NCBI RefSeq assembly: GCF_013407185.1
Contig: NZ_CP026995.1
Coordinates: 747,578-811,577, forward strand
Direction of reading: 5' to 3'
Source of the DNA: Nitrosopumilus ureiphilus
GTDB taxonomy: Archaea; Thermoproteota; Nitrososphaeria; Nitrososphaerales; Nitrosopumilaceae
Length of the DNA stretch: 64,000 bases
In this document: positions 50,770-58,929 of the stretch, one piece after another
Layout of the letters: each line of letters opens with the position of its first letter
How positions within the stretch are numbered: the stretch's first letter is position 1
The notes under the pieces: model-generated
What the model was told of the DNA's origin: nothing
Databases searched by the model: none
Seen by the model: the letters and a program-made list of their open reading frames with translations, nothing else
Made by a program: the position numbers and the translations under genes

Positions 50770-50976
50770 TTTTTTATTTGGTTAAAAATTTACTAATAAC
50801 TCTTTCATTTTTGTATGTGCTTTACAGAAATATATCCTTGAAATTAAAATATATGTTGACGTAGAAAATCCACAATAATTAAATTATAAAACAATCAAAA
50901 TTAAATTGACTATGCAAACCCTAGGAGAGGTTCGCGAGCTTTTAGGTAAGGCATTGTCATTTAGGGTTCTGTCGGG

Positions 50977-51283
50977 TTATCGAGACCCATACTTTGACAC
51001 ATCGACTATCTGGATTACCACATCATCATAATTTGATGTGTTGGGTTCCGACATCCGTGAAAAAAGTTCACTTGTCGCTTCACCTGTATCCACTCTAGGA
51101 TGGGTAAACCTAGCCCACCCCTTGTAGGCAATGTTCAATGACGCTACAATGTCCCTGTCCATTGATTTCCTACAATTATTGCACCATAGTTTTCGCCTGT
51201 GTTCCTTGTCATCTTGGATTTTTTTTCGCATACTGGACAAAGTTTGCTGGAATTCCTTCCCACTTACTCTTATGGAATGTGAG
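50977..51283 (-). pseudogene. tnpB: TnpB (IS200/IS605 OrfB) C-terminal relic
   Basis: The minus strand encodes the TnpB end: LCPVC (one frame), then after an A8 run (51219-51226) LWCNNCRKSMDRDIVASLNI and AYKGWARF in the next frame, followed by an unusual tail ending DVSKYGSR. CxxC plus CxxC is the TnpB zinc finger and the Asp of DRDIVAS is the last RuvC residue. A second frame change near 51255 separates HSIRVSG. The N-terminal two thirds are absent: at about 51283 the sequence switches to the omegaRNA-like element, which points the other way. TnpB is an RNA-guided nuclease; this copy is dead. Confidence 0.75.
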
Positions 51284-51284
51284 C

Positions 51285-51558
51285 GGGAAAACTCAACCCT
51301 TTAGGGTTGGGATGAAAGCGAACACACCACAACTCAAAACAAAACACAATCAAATATTCAAATACAAGATGCGTGTAAGAAAACCAATGACATATGATAC
51401 CACAGGAACTGTGGGAATCATCAAAATACAAACGCCTGAGTCTGAAAAGACAGTCCCCGACCAAGGGATGTGAGAGCCACAACCACAAATGTCTGCGAAA
51501 GCAACTTTGAGGCTCGATGAAGCAGGAAGCCACGATGCTTTAGCGAGTGGTAGTTCAC
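51285..51558 (+). ncRNA. OmegaRNA-like element (IS200/IS605 right end), copy 2
   Basis: Same architecture as 14445-14739: GAGCGGG, hairpin 1 CTCAACCC-TTTA-GGGTTGGG (51292-51311), ATGAAAGCGAACAC, hairpin 2 CCACAG-GAA-CTGTGG (51400-51414), then GAAGCAGGAAG, hairpin 3 CCACGATGC-TTTA-GCGAGTGG (51530-51550) and TAGTTCAC. The stems differ from copy 1 but pair fully or nearly so. The sequence after TTCAC (gtggttacaaaattaagaat) would be the guide if it is an omegaRNA. It sits head-to-head with a tnpB relic, not downstream of it. Confidence 0.6.
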
Positions 51559-51928
51559 GTGGTTACAAAATTAAGAATATAGGCTAAGCATCTACTGACT
51601 TCTTAGACCTATCTTTAGAATTAATCCAATTTTGTAATATCGATAAGGACAAGATTATCTTCAAAACATCATCTTGAATTCAAAAAAAAACTTGATCTAC
51701 CCGAGTCAGTTACGAACTAAGACTATTGTTTCTTAAAATGGAGATATTTTTGATGATTTTGAATAAAGGATCATTCCTACGTTGTCTCTAAATACCAAAA
51801 AGTTGTAAATTACGCATGATAAAGCCGCAAAAAGTCAGATATTTGAGGTCAACTTTAACAACAAGCTCAACTTTTCCTCAATTTCATTCTAAAAAGAGTC
51901 CTATATTCAATCAAATCAGGAAACAACA
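51559..51928. other. Noncoding region before the lamin-tail protein
   Basis: Holds dispersed repeat copy B (51773-51868) and the likely promoter of the large surface protein. No gene is seen. Confidence 0.5.
51773..51868 (+). repeat. Dispersed repeat, copy B
   Basis: Shares ATTCCTACGT at its start and CTTTAACAACAAGCTC at its end with 46829-46906, same strand, spacing 96 against 78 nt. It ends about 60 nt before the ATG of the 1097-residue protein, so it may be part of that gene's leader. Confidence 0.45.
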
Positions 51929-54900
51929 ATGAATCGTAATCTATCTTTAGTGTTATCTTTGGTACTTCTTGCAGGAATAATAGCTCCAGTATATGCACAA
52001 ACAAACACCAACCATGTTGTAATTAATGAAGTTGAAATCAATCCACCTGGAAATGATGCTTCATCTGTATCTGAGTGGATAGAGCTTTACAATCCTACAG
52101 AATCAAATGTTGATTTAGGCGGATGGAAAATTGCATCAACTACAGTTCTCAAAAAAACTATGACGATACCTGCTGGAACTATAATTAAACCTGGACAATT
52201 CTTGACATATTCTTATCAGAGTCTCTGGTTTACAGATTCTAATGAATCAGTTGAATTAAGAGATAATACTGGAGTTGTAATTGATAAAACTCCTGCAATA
52301 GCAGACATCAATAATGACTTTAAATCTTGGCAGAGAATCTATGATGGTTTTGATTTCGACATTTCAAGTGATTGGAAATTTGTAACATCTACTGCAGGTT
52401 CATCAAATGGAAAACTTGTAGAGACAAAAAAATCCGATGAACTAACCGTTACCATTTCTTCAGAAAAACAATCATATCTTTTTGGTGAGACTGCCATTCT
52501 AAAAGGAAATATTTCAAAAGAGGTGTTTATTACAAAACCCTTTTTTAAACCTGAACAGATAGTTGTAAATATTTCTGGTCCCAACTTTAGCAAAATTGTA
52601 ACTCTGTATCCCGATCTTAATCTCAATTTTAAAACGACACTTAATCTACAACAAGTACTTGGAATAAATCAAGGAAGTTATGATGTGTCTGTTAGTTATG
52701 CTGGTGCAACTGCAAATACTAATTTTTCTGTAGGATCTGAATTAATTAAACAAGTAGAAAAAGAAGACGGCTCTATTACTGTTCTTACAGACAAGTCTCA
52801 GTATCTTCCAGGACAAACAGTTTCAATTTCAGGACTAGCATCAAAGATTATCCCATTTGAAGGAATGAAATTGACTGTAAAGGATTCTGATGGTAAAGTG
52901 ATATCTGGTGGAACTCTATATCCAACAAAAGATAAATTCACAACTAATGTGTTCTTAACAACTGTAAATCCTAGTTATGGCACTTATGAAATTAATGCAG
53001 AATACTCTGACAAGTCGGCATCAACTACTTTTGAAGTAATCAAAGATATCAAAGAAGATGTACCCATTTCATTATGGACTGACAAAGAAGTGTATGGACT
53101 TGGAGATATCGTAAACATTTCTGGAAGATTAAATCAAAATTGGGTGGGAACACTTGATTTGGAGATAATTCAATCAAAGAGTTTGTCTTTAGGTACTAGT
53201 AGTCAATCTGGCGGTGGTTCTAGTTTTAAAATATTAGATTCAGTAAAAGTTGACGGTGATGGAAAATTCAAATATTCTTTTACTATTCCTACATCTGATT
53301 CTCGATTAGGTAATTACTGGATAAAAGTTGCCAAAGATGTCGGATCTGCTACAAAATTCATCAAAGCAGTTGAAAATCCTGAAACATATGTCGCATCTAC
53401 TGATCCTTTGGTGGTTACCACTAACAAATCAAATTATGATTTCAGTCTTGATAAAAAACTCATCATTAGCGGTCAAATATTTACTCCTAAAGCAAGAACA
53501 AGTTTTGAAGTACCAACTGTAAAAATTTCAATTTTAACTGAAGATGGTAAACCACTTCAAATCATTGGTTCAACTGATGCTGGCAAATTATCTACAAGTG
53601 GAGTTTCAGTAGGCTATGACTTTACTGCAATCCCTGAATCTTCTGGATTGTTTTCTACTGAAATTGGTTTGGAACGACTCATATTTTCTGAAGGAAAATA
53701 TTTGATCAAAGCACAATACGAAGGACGCTCATCCAGTACAACTTTTGAAATAAGTGATCTACTTAATCTAGGAGATACCAGCATTAATGCTTCTTTAGAC
53801 AAGTCAGTGTATGGTTTAGGTGAAACAATAAAACTAACTGGAATTTATTCTGCTCAAACAACTGATTCTCAAGGCGTAGAATTAACCCTTCACAAGCCTA
53901 ACGGTAATATTGATAAATATGGCACAAACATTGATGGTGGATTTTTTTCATGGGAATGGAAAACACCTGTTAAACAAAGCGTCAATTTAATTGGAAATGA
54001 GCGCTCAAAGGCCACTTCTAATTTGGGTATCTATAGACTAAATGTGGCAACTGGTGATTTTAACACTGATATTCTTTTCAAAGTCTCTCTGAATCCTGAA
54101 GATGATGAACTAATTGTTCCACCGTTATTTGTTTCATCATCAAAGTCATTATACAAAGCTGGCGAGAAACTTTTGGTTGAAGGAACTGTGAATAAATATT
54201 CTAAAGGTTCTGATGGAGCTGGAACCCCACAACGCGTAACAATTAAAATTATTGATGGTACATTCCCATATGCTCAGATTTATGAATCTGCTGTTTATCC
54301 TGACCAAGGAGGTGCATTTCAAAGTACTTTTGAAATGCCGGTAACTATATTTTCTGAAGGACAGTACAAAGTAAAAGCAATCTACAAAGGTATTCAAACT
54401 GAAAATACTTTCAGCGTTGCAAATGACTTTACTTTCGGTTTGGATGGCCCAGTTGCCTTATTGATATCTACTGATAAATCTGAATATTATCCCGGTGATG
54501 TTGTCGTTATCTCGGGAAAGCCAAACAAGTTGATTTATCTTGAAGCGTTTGATGTAAGTGTCGTGAAAAAAACTGGTTCTGAAATTACATGTGGTTCATT
54601 TATTTGCGGTAAAAACACCGGGCCTGTGACAACAATTCGGCCTAGTCCCTCAGGTTCGTTTTCTCACCAATTTGTAATTCCTAATTCTATGTCTTCGATT
54701 GGTTTGTATCAAGTAACCGTCGATGCAGATTTTGAAACTAAATCAATTCAATTTAATGTAGTTGAAAAACCACCAACTCCAAAATTAGATACAGTAATTG
54801 AAAAAGAAAACAGAATCTCTGATAAAATAATTTCGGTGTTGACTGAGCAAAAAACTGTCGATGATGTCTTAGTTTCCCCTCGAGTCCTTTCAGGCTCTTT

Positions 54901-55222
54901 GATTACTCCTACAAGAGGAGATGAATCTTCGGTGAACCTCAAAGTTTCATCTGCGTCTGGAATCTGCATAATTGGTCAAGAACCTGAATGTCTAGTCAGC
55001 GAATCCACTAGAAAACCTGGGCAAATTTATGATGTAGTTGAAGTTGATGGAATGTCAGTTAATATACGATATAGTGGCTCTGACGTTCGATTAGAGAAAT
55101 TCAGCATATTACCTGAATCTTCGGATGCATTTTTGCCTGATACAAATTGGAATGTTGAAATTATTAAAGATGAACAAGTTTCACGATTCTACTACAAAGT
55201 AACATACAAAGCACTAGAGTAA
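51929..55222 (+). CDS. Large exported protein: lamin-tail domain plus Ig-like repeats
   Basis: A 1097-residue surface or secreted protein. Signal peptide: NLSLVLSLVLLAGIIAPVYA (about residues 4-23). Residues 30-150 form a lamin-tail (LTD) domain (VVINEVEINPPGND, EWIELYNP, GGWKIAS, NESVELRDNTG). The rest consists of about seven beta-sandwich repeats of some 100-120 residues, each starting like LxTDKSxYxxGxxVxISGxx (for example VLTDKSQYLPGQTVSISG, LWTDKEVYGLGDIVNISG, ISTDKSEYYPGDVVVISG), similar to macroglobulin/Ig-like modules of archaeal surface proteins. No C-terminal anchor is visible. Likely role in cell surface or adhesion; inferred. Confidence 0.83.
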   Translation: MNRNLSLVLSLVLLAGIIAPVYAQTNTNHVVINEVEINPPGNDASSVSEWIELYNPTESNVDLGGWKIASTTVLKKTMTIPAGTIIKPGQFLTYSYQSLWFTDSNESVELRDNTGVVIDKTPAIADINNDFKSWQRIYDGFDFDISSDWKFVTSTAGSSNGKLVETKKSDELTVTISSEKQSYLFGETAILKGNISKEVFITKPFFKPEQIVVNISGPNFSKIVTLYPDLNLNFKTTLNLQQVLGINQGSYDVSVSYAGATANTNFSVGSELIKQVEKEDGSITVLTDKSQYLPGQTVSISGLASKIIPFEGMKLTVKDSDGKVISGGTLYPTKDKFTTNVFLTTVNPSYGTYEINAEYSDKSASTTFEVIKDIKEDVPISLWTDKEVYGLGDIVNISGRLNQNWVGTLDLEIIQSKSLSLGTSSQSGGGSSFKILDSVKVDGDGKFKYSFTIPTSDSRLGNYWIKVAKDVGSATKFIKAVENPETYVASTDPLVVTTNKSNYDFSLDKKLIISGQIFTPKARTSFEVPTVKISILTEDGKPLQIIGSTDAGKLSTSGVSVGYDFTAIPESSGLFSTEIGLERLIFSEGKYLIKAQYEGRSSSTTFEISDLLNLGDTSINASLDKSVYGLGETIKLTGIYSAQTTDSQGVELTLHKPNGNIDKYGTNIDGGFFSWEWKTPVKQSVNLIGNERSKATSNLGIYRLNVATGDFNTDILFKVSLNPEDDELIVPPLFVSSSKSLYKAGEKLLVEGTVNKYSKGSDGAGTPQRVTIKIIDGTFPYAQIYESAVYPDQGGAFQSTFEMPVTIFSEGQYKVKAIYKGIQTENTFSVANDFTFGLDGPVALLISTDKSEYYPGDVVVISGKPNKLIYLEAFDVSVVKKTGSEITCGSFICGKNTGPVTTIRPSPSGSFSHQFVIPNSMSSIGLYQVTVDADFETKSIQFNVVEKPPTPKLDTVIEKENRISDKIISVLTEQKTVDDVLVSPRVLSGSLITPTRGDESSVNLKVSSASGICIIGQEPECLVSESTRKPGQIYDVVEVDGMSVNIRYSGSDVRLEKFSILPESSDAFLPDTNWNVEIIKDEQVSRFYYKVTYKALE

Positions 55223-55247
55223 ATTCAAAATACTCTACATTTTATTA

Positions 55248-55748
55248 TTGATTACAGTGAAATTACAAGTTTTAATGTTTTATCAAGATGATCCAAAAAA
55301 ATGCACAGCTGCTAAAATGGTGAAATTTGGTCTTGCCCAAAATATAAAAAAAATCGGAACTAAAGGGTTGGTATTAGATCCTTTTTCTGAAAAGACTTTA
55401 CTTCCTAAAGATAAATTTTTGATAAATTCAGTTGTGGGTATTGATTGCTCTTGGAATCTTGCAGGCCAAGCATTCTCAAAAAAATTTAATGGGGTTAAAA
55501 GAAAACTTCCACCTTTACTTGCAGGTAACCCTGTAAATTATTCTAAACTCAACAAACTTACTACTGTTGAAGCATTGTCTGCATCATTGATGATTCTGGG
55601 TTATGAAGAACAAGGTTTAGAATTGCTTGACAAATTCAAATGGGGTCATACATTTTACGAATTAAATCAAAATCTCTTTGAAGAATATTCAAAACTTGAA
55701 AACGAGGGGCAAATAGACTTGATTCTAAAAGATTATGGTTTGGTATGA
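55248..55748 (+). CDS. tsr3: Tsr3-type rRNA aminocarboxypropyltransferase
   Basis: A 166-residue protein matching the Tsr3 (DUF367) family, which transfers an aminocarboxypropyl group from SAM to a pseudouridine in small-subunit rRNA. Typical parts: QDDPKKCTAAKMVKFGLA, LVLDPFSEK, GIDCSWNLAG, KRKLPPLLAGNPVNY and FKWGHTFYELN. Start TTG (or GTG three codons later). It overlaps the convergent solute-binding protein gene by 16 bp. Confidence 0.93.
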   Translation: MITVKLQVLMFYQDDPKKCTAAKMVKFGLAQNIKKIGTKGLVLDPFSEKTLLPKDKFLINSVVGIDCSWNLAGQAFSKKFNGVKRKLPPLLAGNPVNYSKLNKLTTVEALSASLMILGYEEQGLELLDKFKWGHTFYELNQNLFEEYSKLENEGQIDLILKDYGLV

Positions 55749-58195
55749 TGTCTCTTCTTTAAAATAATTATGACTCCAATAATAATTCCTACTGGAATTA
55801 CCCAAAACCAAAAATCTGGTTCATTTTCTGAAAAATCCATGTCCCTAGCAACACTTGTTGGTAGTTCTTCCTTCTTTTCTGTTACGATAAAACTTGATTC
55901 ATAAAAGTCTGGTTTTAACACTGAATTTGAAATTGCAAATACTTTGATGTTGTTTGCCCCAATCCCCAAATCTTTTGTAATCTCAGAAGGAACCATGATT
56001 GAAATGTTATTTTTATCTAATTTGAGAGTTTTTGATGATATCATCTTTCCATCACTATTTGTTAAAAAGTAAAGTATTTCGTCTGAATCTTCTGTCTCTA
56101 CAACTACTTTTAGTACAGCTCCTCTCTGTAAGGTGCTTTTCATATCTATTTTCTTAATTTCTGGAAATTTTGCTTGTTCAAATTGTTTCCATTTTCCTAT
56201 TTTGAATGGATATGAATCATCACTGAATTCTCTAACTGTAATTGTTCTTGATTCTGGAGAATATGACTCAAGATAAAATGGGCCATTACTAATTACTGCA
56301 TGATTGTTCGTTTCAATCCATTTAATTGATGCATCATATCTGTTCTGAAAATATTTTGAATCATAACTGCCTTTTAGTGCCTTAGGAATGTAGTCTGTAC
56401 CTTTGAATTCTTGCAAATAATTTTTGATGGTATTTGCATCATTTGGAATAATTAGTGATAACCAGTTTACATTTTTGCTTGTAGCCCCTGATCTTGAAAA
56501 TGATGCTTTTCCATCAATCACTGCTTTCTCCATAGCCACTGAAATTTCCCATGGCATGGAATTCCAAAGCAATGCCCATTCTGCAATTTCCCCTTCATCA
56601 AAATGCCAATAATCTACATACACTTCAATTGTATCTTCATCAATTGGGTTCACTCCGATTATTGTTTGAATGCTCTGAGCAGCTCTTGGAGTAAATTCCG
56701 TATCAAAAGTTCTATCATTATCATCCGTTTGTGTTCCCCACTCTATTGTAAAATACAATGAGTGAAGAATATCATTCATGTCCATTTTTTGTCCATTATG
56801 CCAATTACTAAATTCAAAATCAAATGTTACCTTGCTTGTTGCCTGTGAATCTGGTTTTACATTGATCCATTTCTGTAATACTGGACTCCATATTCTTGAT
56901 TCTATTGGAATGTCAAGTTTATCGTTAGGTCCTGCTGTTTCAACTTTCCAATTTGCTCTAACCGGAATTGTCTCACCTGTGAATGGATGTTTGAATGTTC
57001 CAGGATCTGATATGATTCCCCAAATATGTCTACTATAACTATCAGTTAATCCCATGATTGGATTCCATGCTCCTTGATAGATTTGCTTGACTCCAATTAC
57101 AAACTCATCACTTTCACTTTTAGCATTAATTGGTGTGAATCTACTTGGTACTCCTGCACCAAAGTCGTTTACAATTCCACTTACTTTCTCATTTGCAACA
57201 TATTGATCAATTTTGCTTGCAAGAAAAACTCTAACTGATTCGTTAATACCTTCAACAACTGCCTCTTGAATTAATTCAGATCTTTTCTCTGCGGATTCAA
57301 AATCTCCAGTGTAAATTTTCTGAGTTAATGAATCTAATTTGTCATTTTTATAATTCCAATATGACGGATCATTAAATCCTGGCATGTTTGAAAACCAAGG
57401 AGAATACATCTGACCCAACCCCACTGAATCATATCTTACAAATGCAGAGCGCCCCCAACCCTCAGTATATAGACTCCATTTCAAATCTGATGGATTTGAA
57501 CCATACACTACAACAAATGCTTTGTTGAGATCCCCAAAATCCTTTTTGACAGTGAATCCTATTTTTTCAAGTTCTACTGATAAAATTTCTCCAATTGATT
57601 TTCTAACTGGGTCATCACTTCTAATGAAAATTGTAATTTCTATTGGTGTGCTTGCAATATGCCATTTTCCATCAATCTTTACTGCTCCTTTCTCTTCTAA
57701 CACTTTAGTGATTATTTCCTCTGCAAGAGTCGGATTGTATTTGAAATTAAACGACTCTAACTGTTTGATTATTGTAAGATATTCTGGGTCTGATGGACTA
57801 TAGTAAGAAATGATTGGTGCACCATATCCTCCCATCAATTCATTGACGATTAGCTTTCTATCTACCAAATAATTCAAGGCAAACCTGATGTCTTTATTTG
57901 AAAATGGATTAAATTTTTCAGATTCTGCAGGATTTACAAGAATACTATATGATCCCCCTGTAGAATCAAAAACCTGTAATCCTTCTCTTGATTGAAGATT
58001 TTCTAGTCTGTCTGATGAAATTCTATAATAATACACATCAAGATTTCCATTTCTTACTTCCTCTAATGCTGTATTTTCATCTAAATATTGAATAAACTTT
58101 ACTGAATCAAAAAATGTATTTTTTTCTGCAAATGATTCATTATATATTAAAGTCACAATTGAAAGAGCTAGCAGCATTACTAGCAATTTTTTCAT
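55733..58195 (-). CDS. ABC-type solute-binding protein, family 5, membrane anchored
   Basis: An 820-residue extracellular binding protein of the peptide/nickel (SBP_bac_5) type. N-terminal signal peptide (KKLLVMLLALSIVTLIY), family core with NKDIRFALNYLVDRKLIV and the later SLYFTIEWGTQTDDNDRTFD region, and a C-terminal membrane helix (FWFWVIPVGIIIGVIIIL) with basic tail that anchors it outside the cell. It is longer than bacterial DppA (about 530) owing to insertions and a C-terminal beta domain before the anchor. Permease genes are not in the window, so the transported solute is unknown. Confidence 0.87.
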   Translation of the reverse strand: MKKLLVMLLALSIVTLIYNESFAEKNTFFDSVKFIQYLDENTALEEVRNGNLDVYYYRISSDRLENLQSREGLQVFDSTGGSYSILVNPAESEKFNPFSNKDIRFALNYLVDRKLIVNELMGGYGAPIISYYSPSDPEYLTIIKQLESFNFKYNPTLAEEIITKVLEEKGAVKIDGKWHIASTPIEITIFIRSDDPVRKSIGEILSVELEKIGFTVKKDFGDLNKAFVVVYGSNPSDLKWSLYTEGWGRSAFVRYDSVGLGQMYSPWFSNMPGFNDPSYWNYKNDKLDSLTQKIYTGDFESAEKRSELIQEAVVEGINESVRVFLASKIDQYVANEKVSGIVNDFGAGVPSRFTPINAKSESDEFVIGVKQIYQGAWNPIMGLTDSYSRHIWGIISDPGTFKHPFTGETIPVRANWKVETAGPNDKLDIPIESRIWSPVLQKWINVKPDSQATSKVTFDFEFSNWHNGQKMDMNDILHSLYFTIEWGTQTDDNDRTFDTEFTPRAAQSIQTIIGVNPIDEDTIEVYVDYWHFDEGEIAEWALLWNSMPWEISVAMEKAVIDGKASFSRSGATSKNVNWLSLIIPNDANTIKNYLQEFKGTDYIPKALKGSYDSKYFQNRYDASIKWIETNNHAVISNGPFYLESYSPESRTITVREFSDDSYPFKIGKWKQFEQAKFPEIKKIDMKSTLQRGAVLKVVVETEDSDEILYFLTNSDGKMISSKTLKLDKNNISIMVPSEITKDLGIGANNIKVFAISNSVLKPDFYESSFIVTEKKEELPTSVARDMDFSENEPDFWFWVIPVGIIIGVIIILKKRHHTKP

Positions 58196-58293
58196 ATTTT
58201 TAGTTTCAAAAGCTTGTAATAAAATCTATATCATAATAATTTCCAGTTAATAGTTCTTAAAACCTATATCTTCCCACGAATCAAAAAATAAAG

Positions 58294-58929
58294 TTGAAAA
58301 TTCATCCTAAGATGGTTGTTGGATTAAGTGGAATTATTCAAGGCGGTGTATCAATTGAGGATTTTTCTGCTGTTACAAAAATGAATGTTGATGACTCTGA
58401 AAGAATTCTCGAAGAATTTATCAAAAATGGCATTGGAACAAAACAAGATAATAATTATTATTTTGAAGATGGCGACAAATTAAAAATTGCAGTTAAATTG
58501 CTTGAAAAAGGTTATCCTATAGATGAAATTTCAATTGTACTTGATTGGAAAGATTTTGAAGGTTTGACTGGTGAAATTTTGTCATCAAAAAATTTTGCAG
58601 TTATAAAAAACATGATTCTTACAAAACCCCGTATGGAAATTGATGTAATTGGCATTAGGCTAGGAATTGCGATTTTAATTGATTGTAAACATTGGAAAAG
58701 ATATAGTACATCAGCACTACAAACTGCAGTCAAAAAACAAATTGAAAGGACAAAGCACTATGTAGAAAAAACCCCTGGGGGAATGGCTGTGCCTGTAATT
58801 GTAACATTATATCAAGATAAGATAAATTTCATCGAAAATGTTCCGATAGTTCCCATTTTTCAATTCTCTTCATTTATTGATGAATTTTATGGAAATATTG
58901 ATCAGATGAAGACTATAGGAACAAACTAG
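58294..58929 (+). CDS. PD-(D/E)XK (Mrr-like) nuclease-related protein
   Basis: A 211-residue protein: N-terminal winged-helix-like part (about 1-75, EDFSAVTKMNVDDSERILEE) and a restriction-endonuclease-like domain with MEIDVIGIRLGIAILIDCKH. Glu/Asp of EIDVIG and Asp-x-Lys of DCKH fit the PD-(D/E)XK active site, followed by a helix with QTAVKKQIERTKHYV. It could be a DNA repair or defence nuclease; no methylase is nearby. Its end overlaps the DUF2070 gene by 17 bp. The start is TTG. Confidence 0.75.
   Translation: MKIHPKMVVGLSGIIQGGVSIEDFSAVTKMNVDDSERILEEFIKNGIGTKQDNNYYFEDGDKLKIAVKLLEKGYPIDEISIVLDWKDFEGLTGEILSSKNFAVIKNMILTKPRMEIDVIGIRLGIAILIDCKHWKRYSTSALQTAVKKQIERTKHYVEKTPGGMAVPVIVTLYQDKINFIENVPIVPIFQFSSFIDEFYGNIDQMKTIGTN

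Noticed and set aside
51270-51533. 87-codon minus-strand frame covering omegaRNA-like copy 2
   Set aside because: No similarity to the tnpB relic in order or frame, odd composition (many Cys/Phe/Leu/His), and no counterpart in copy 1.
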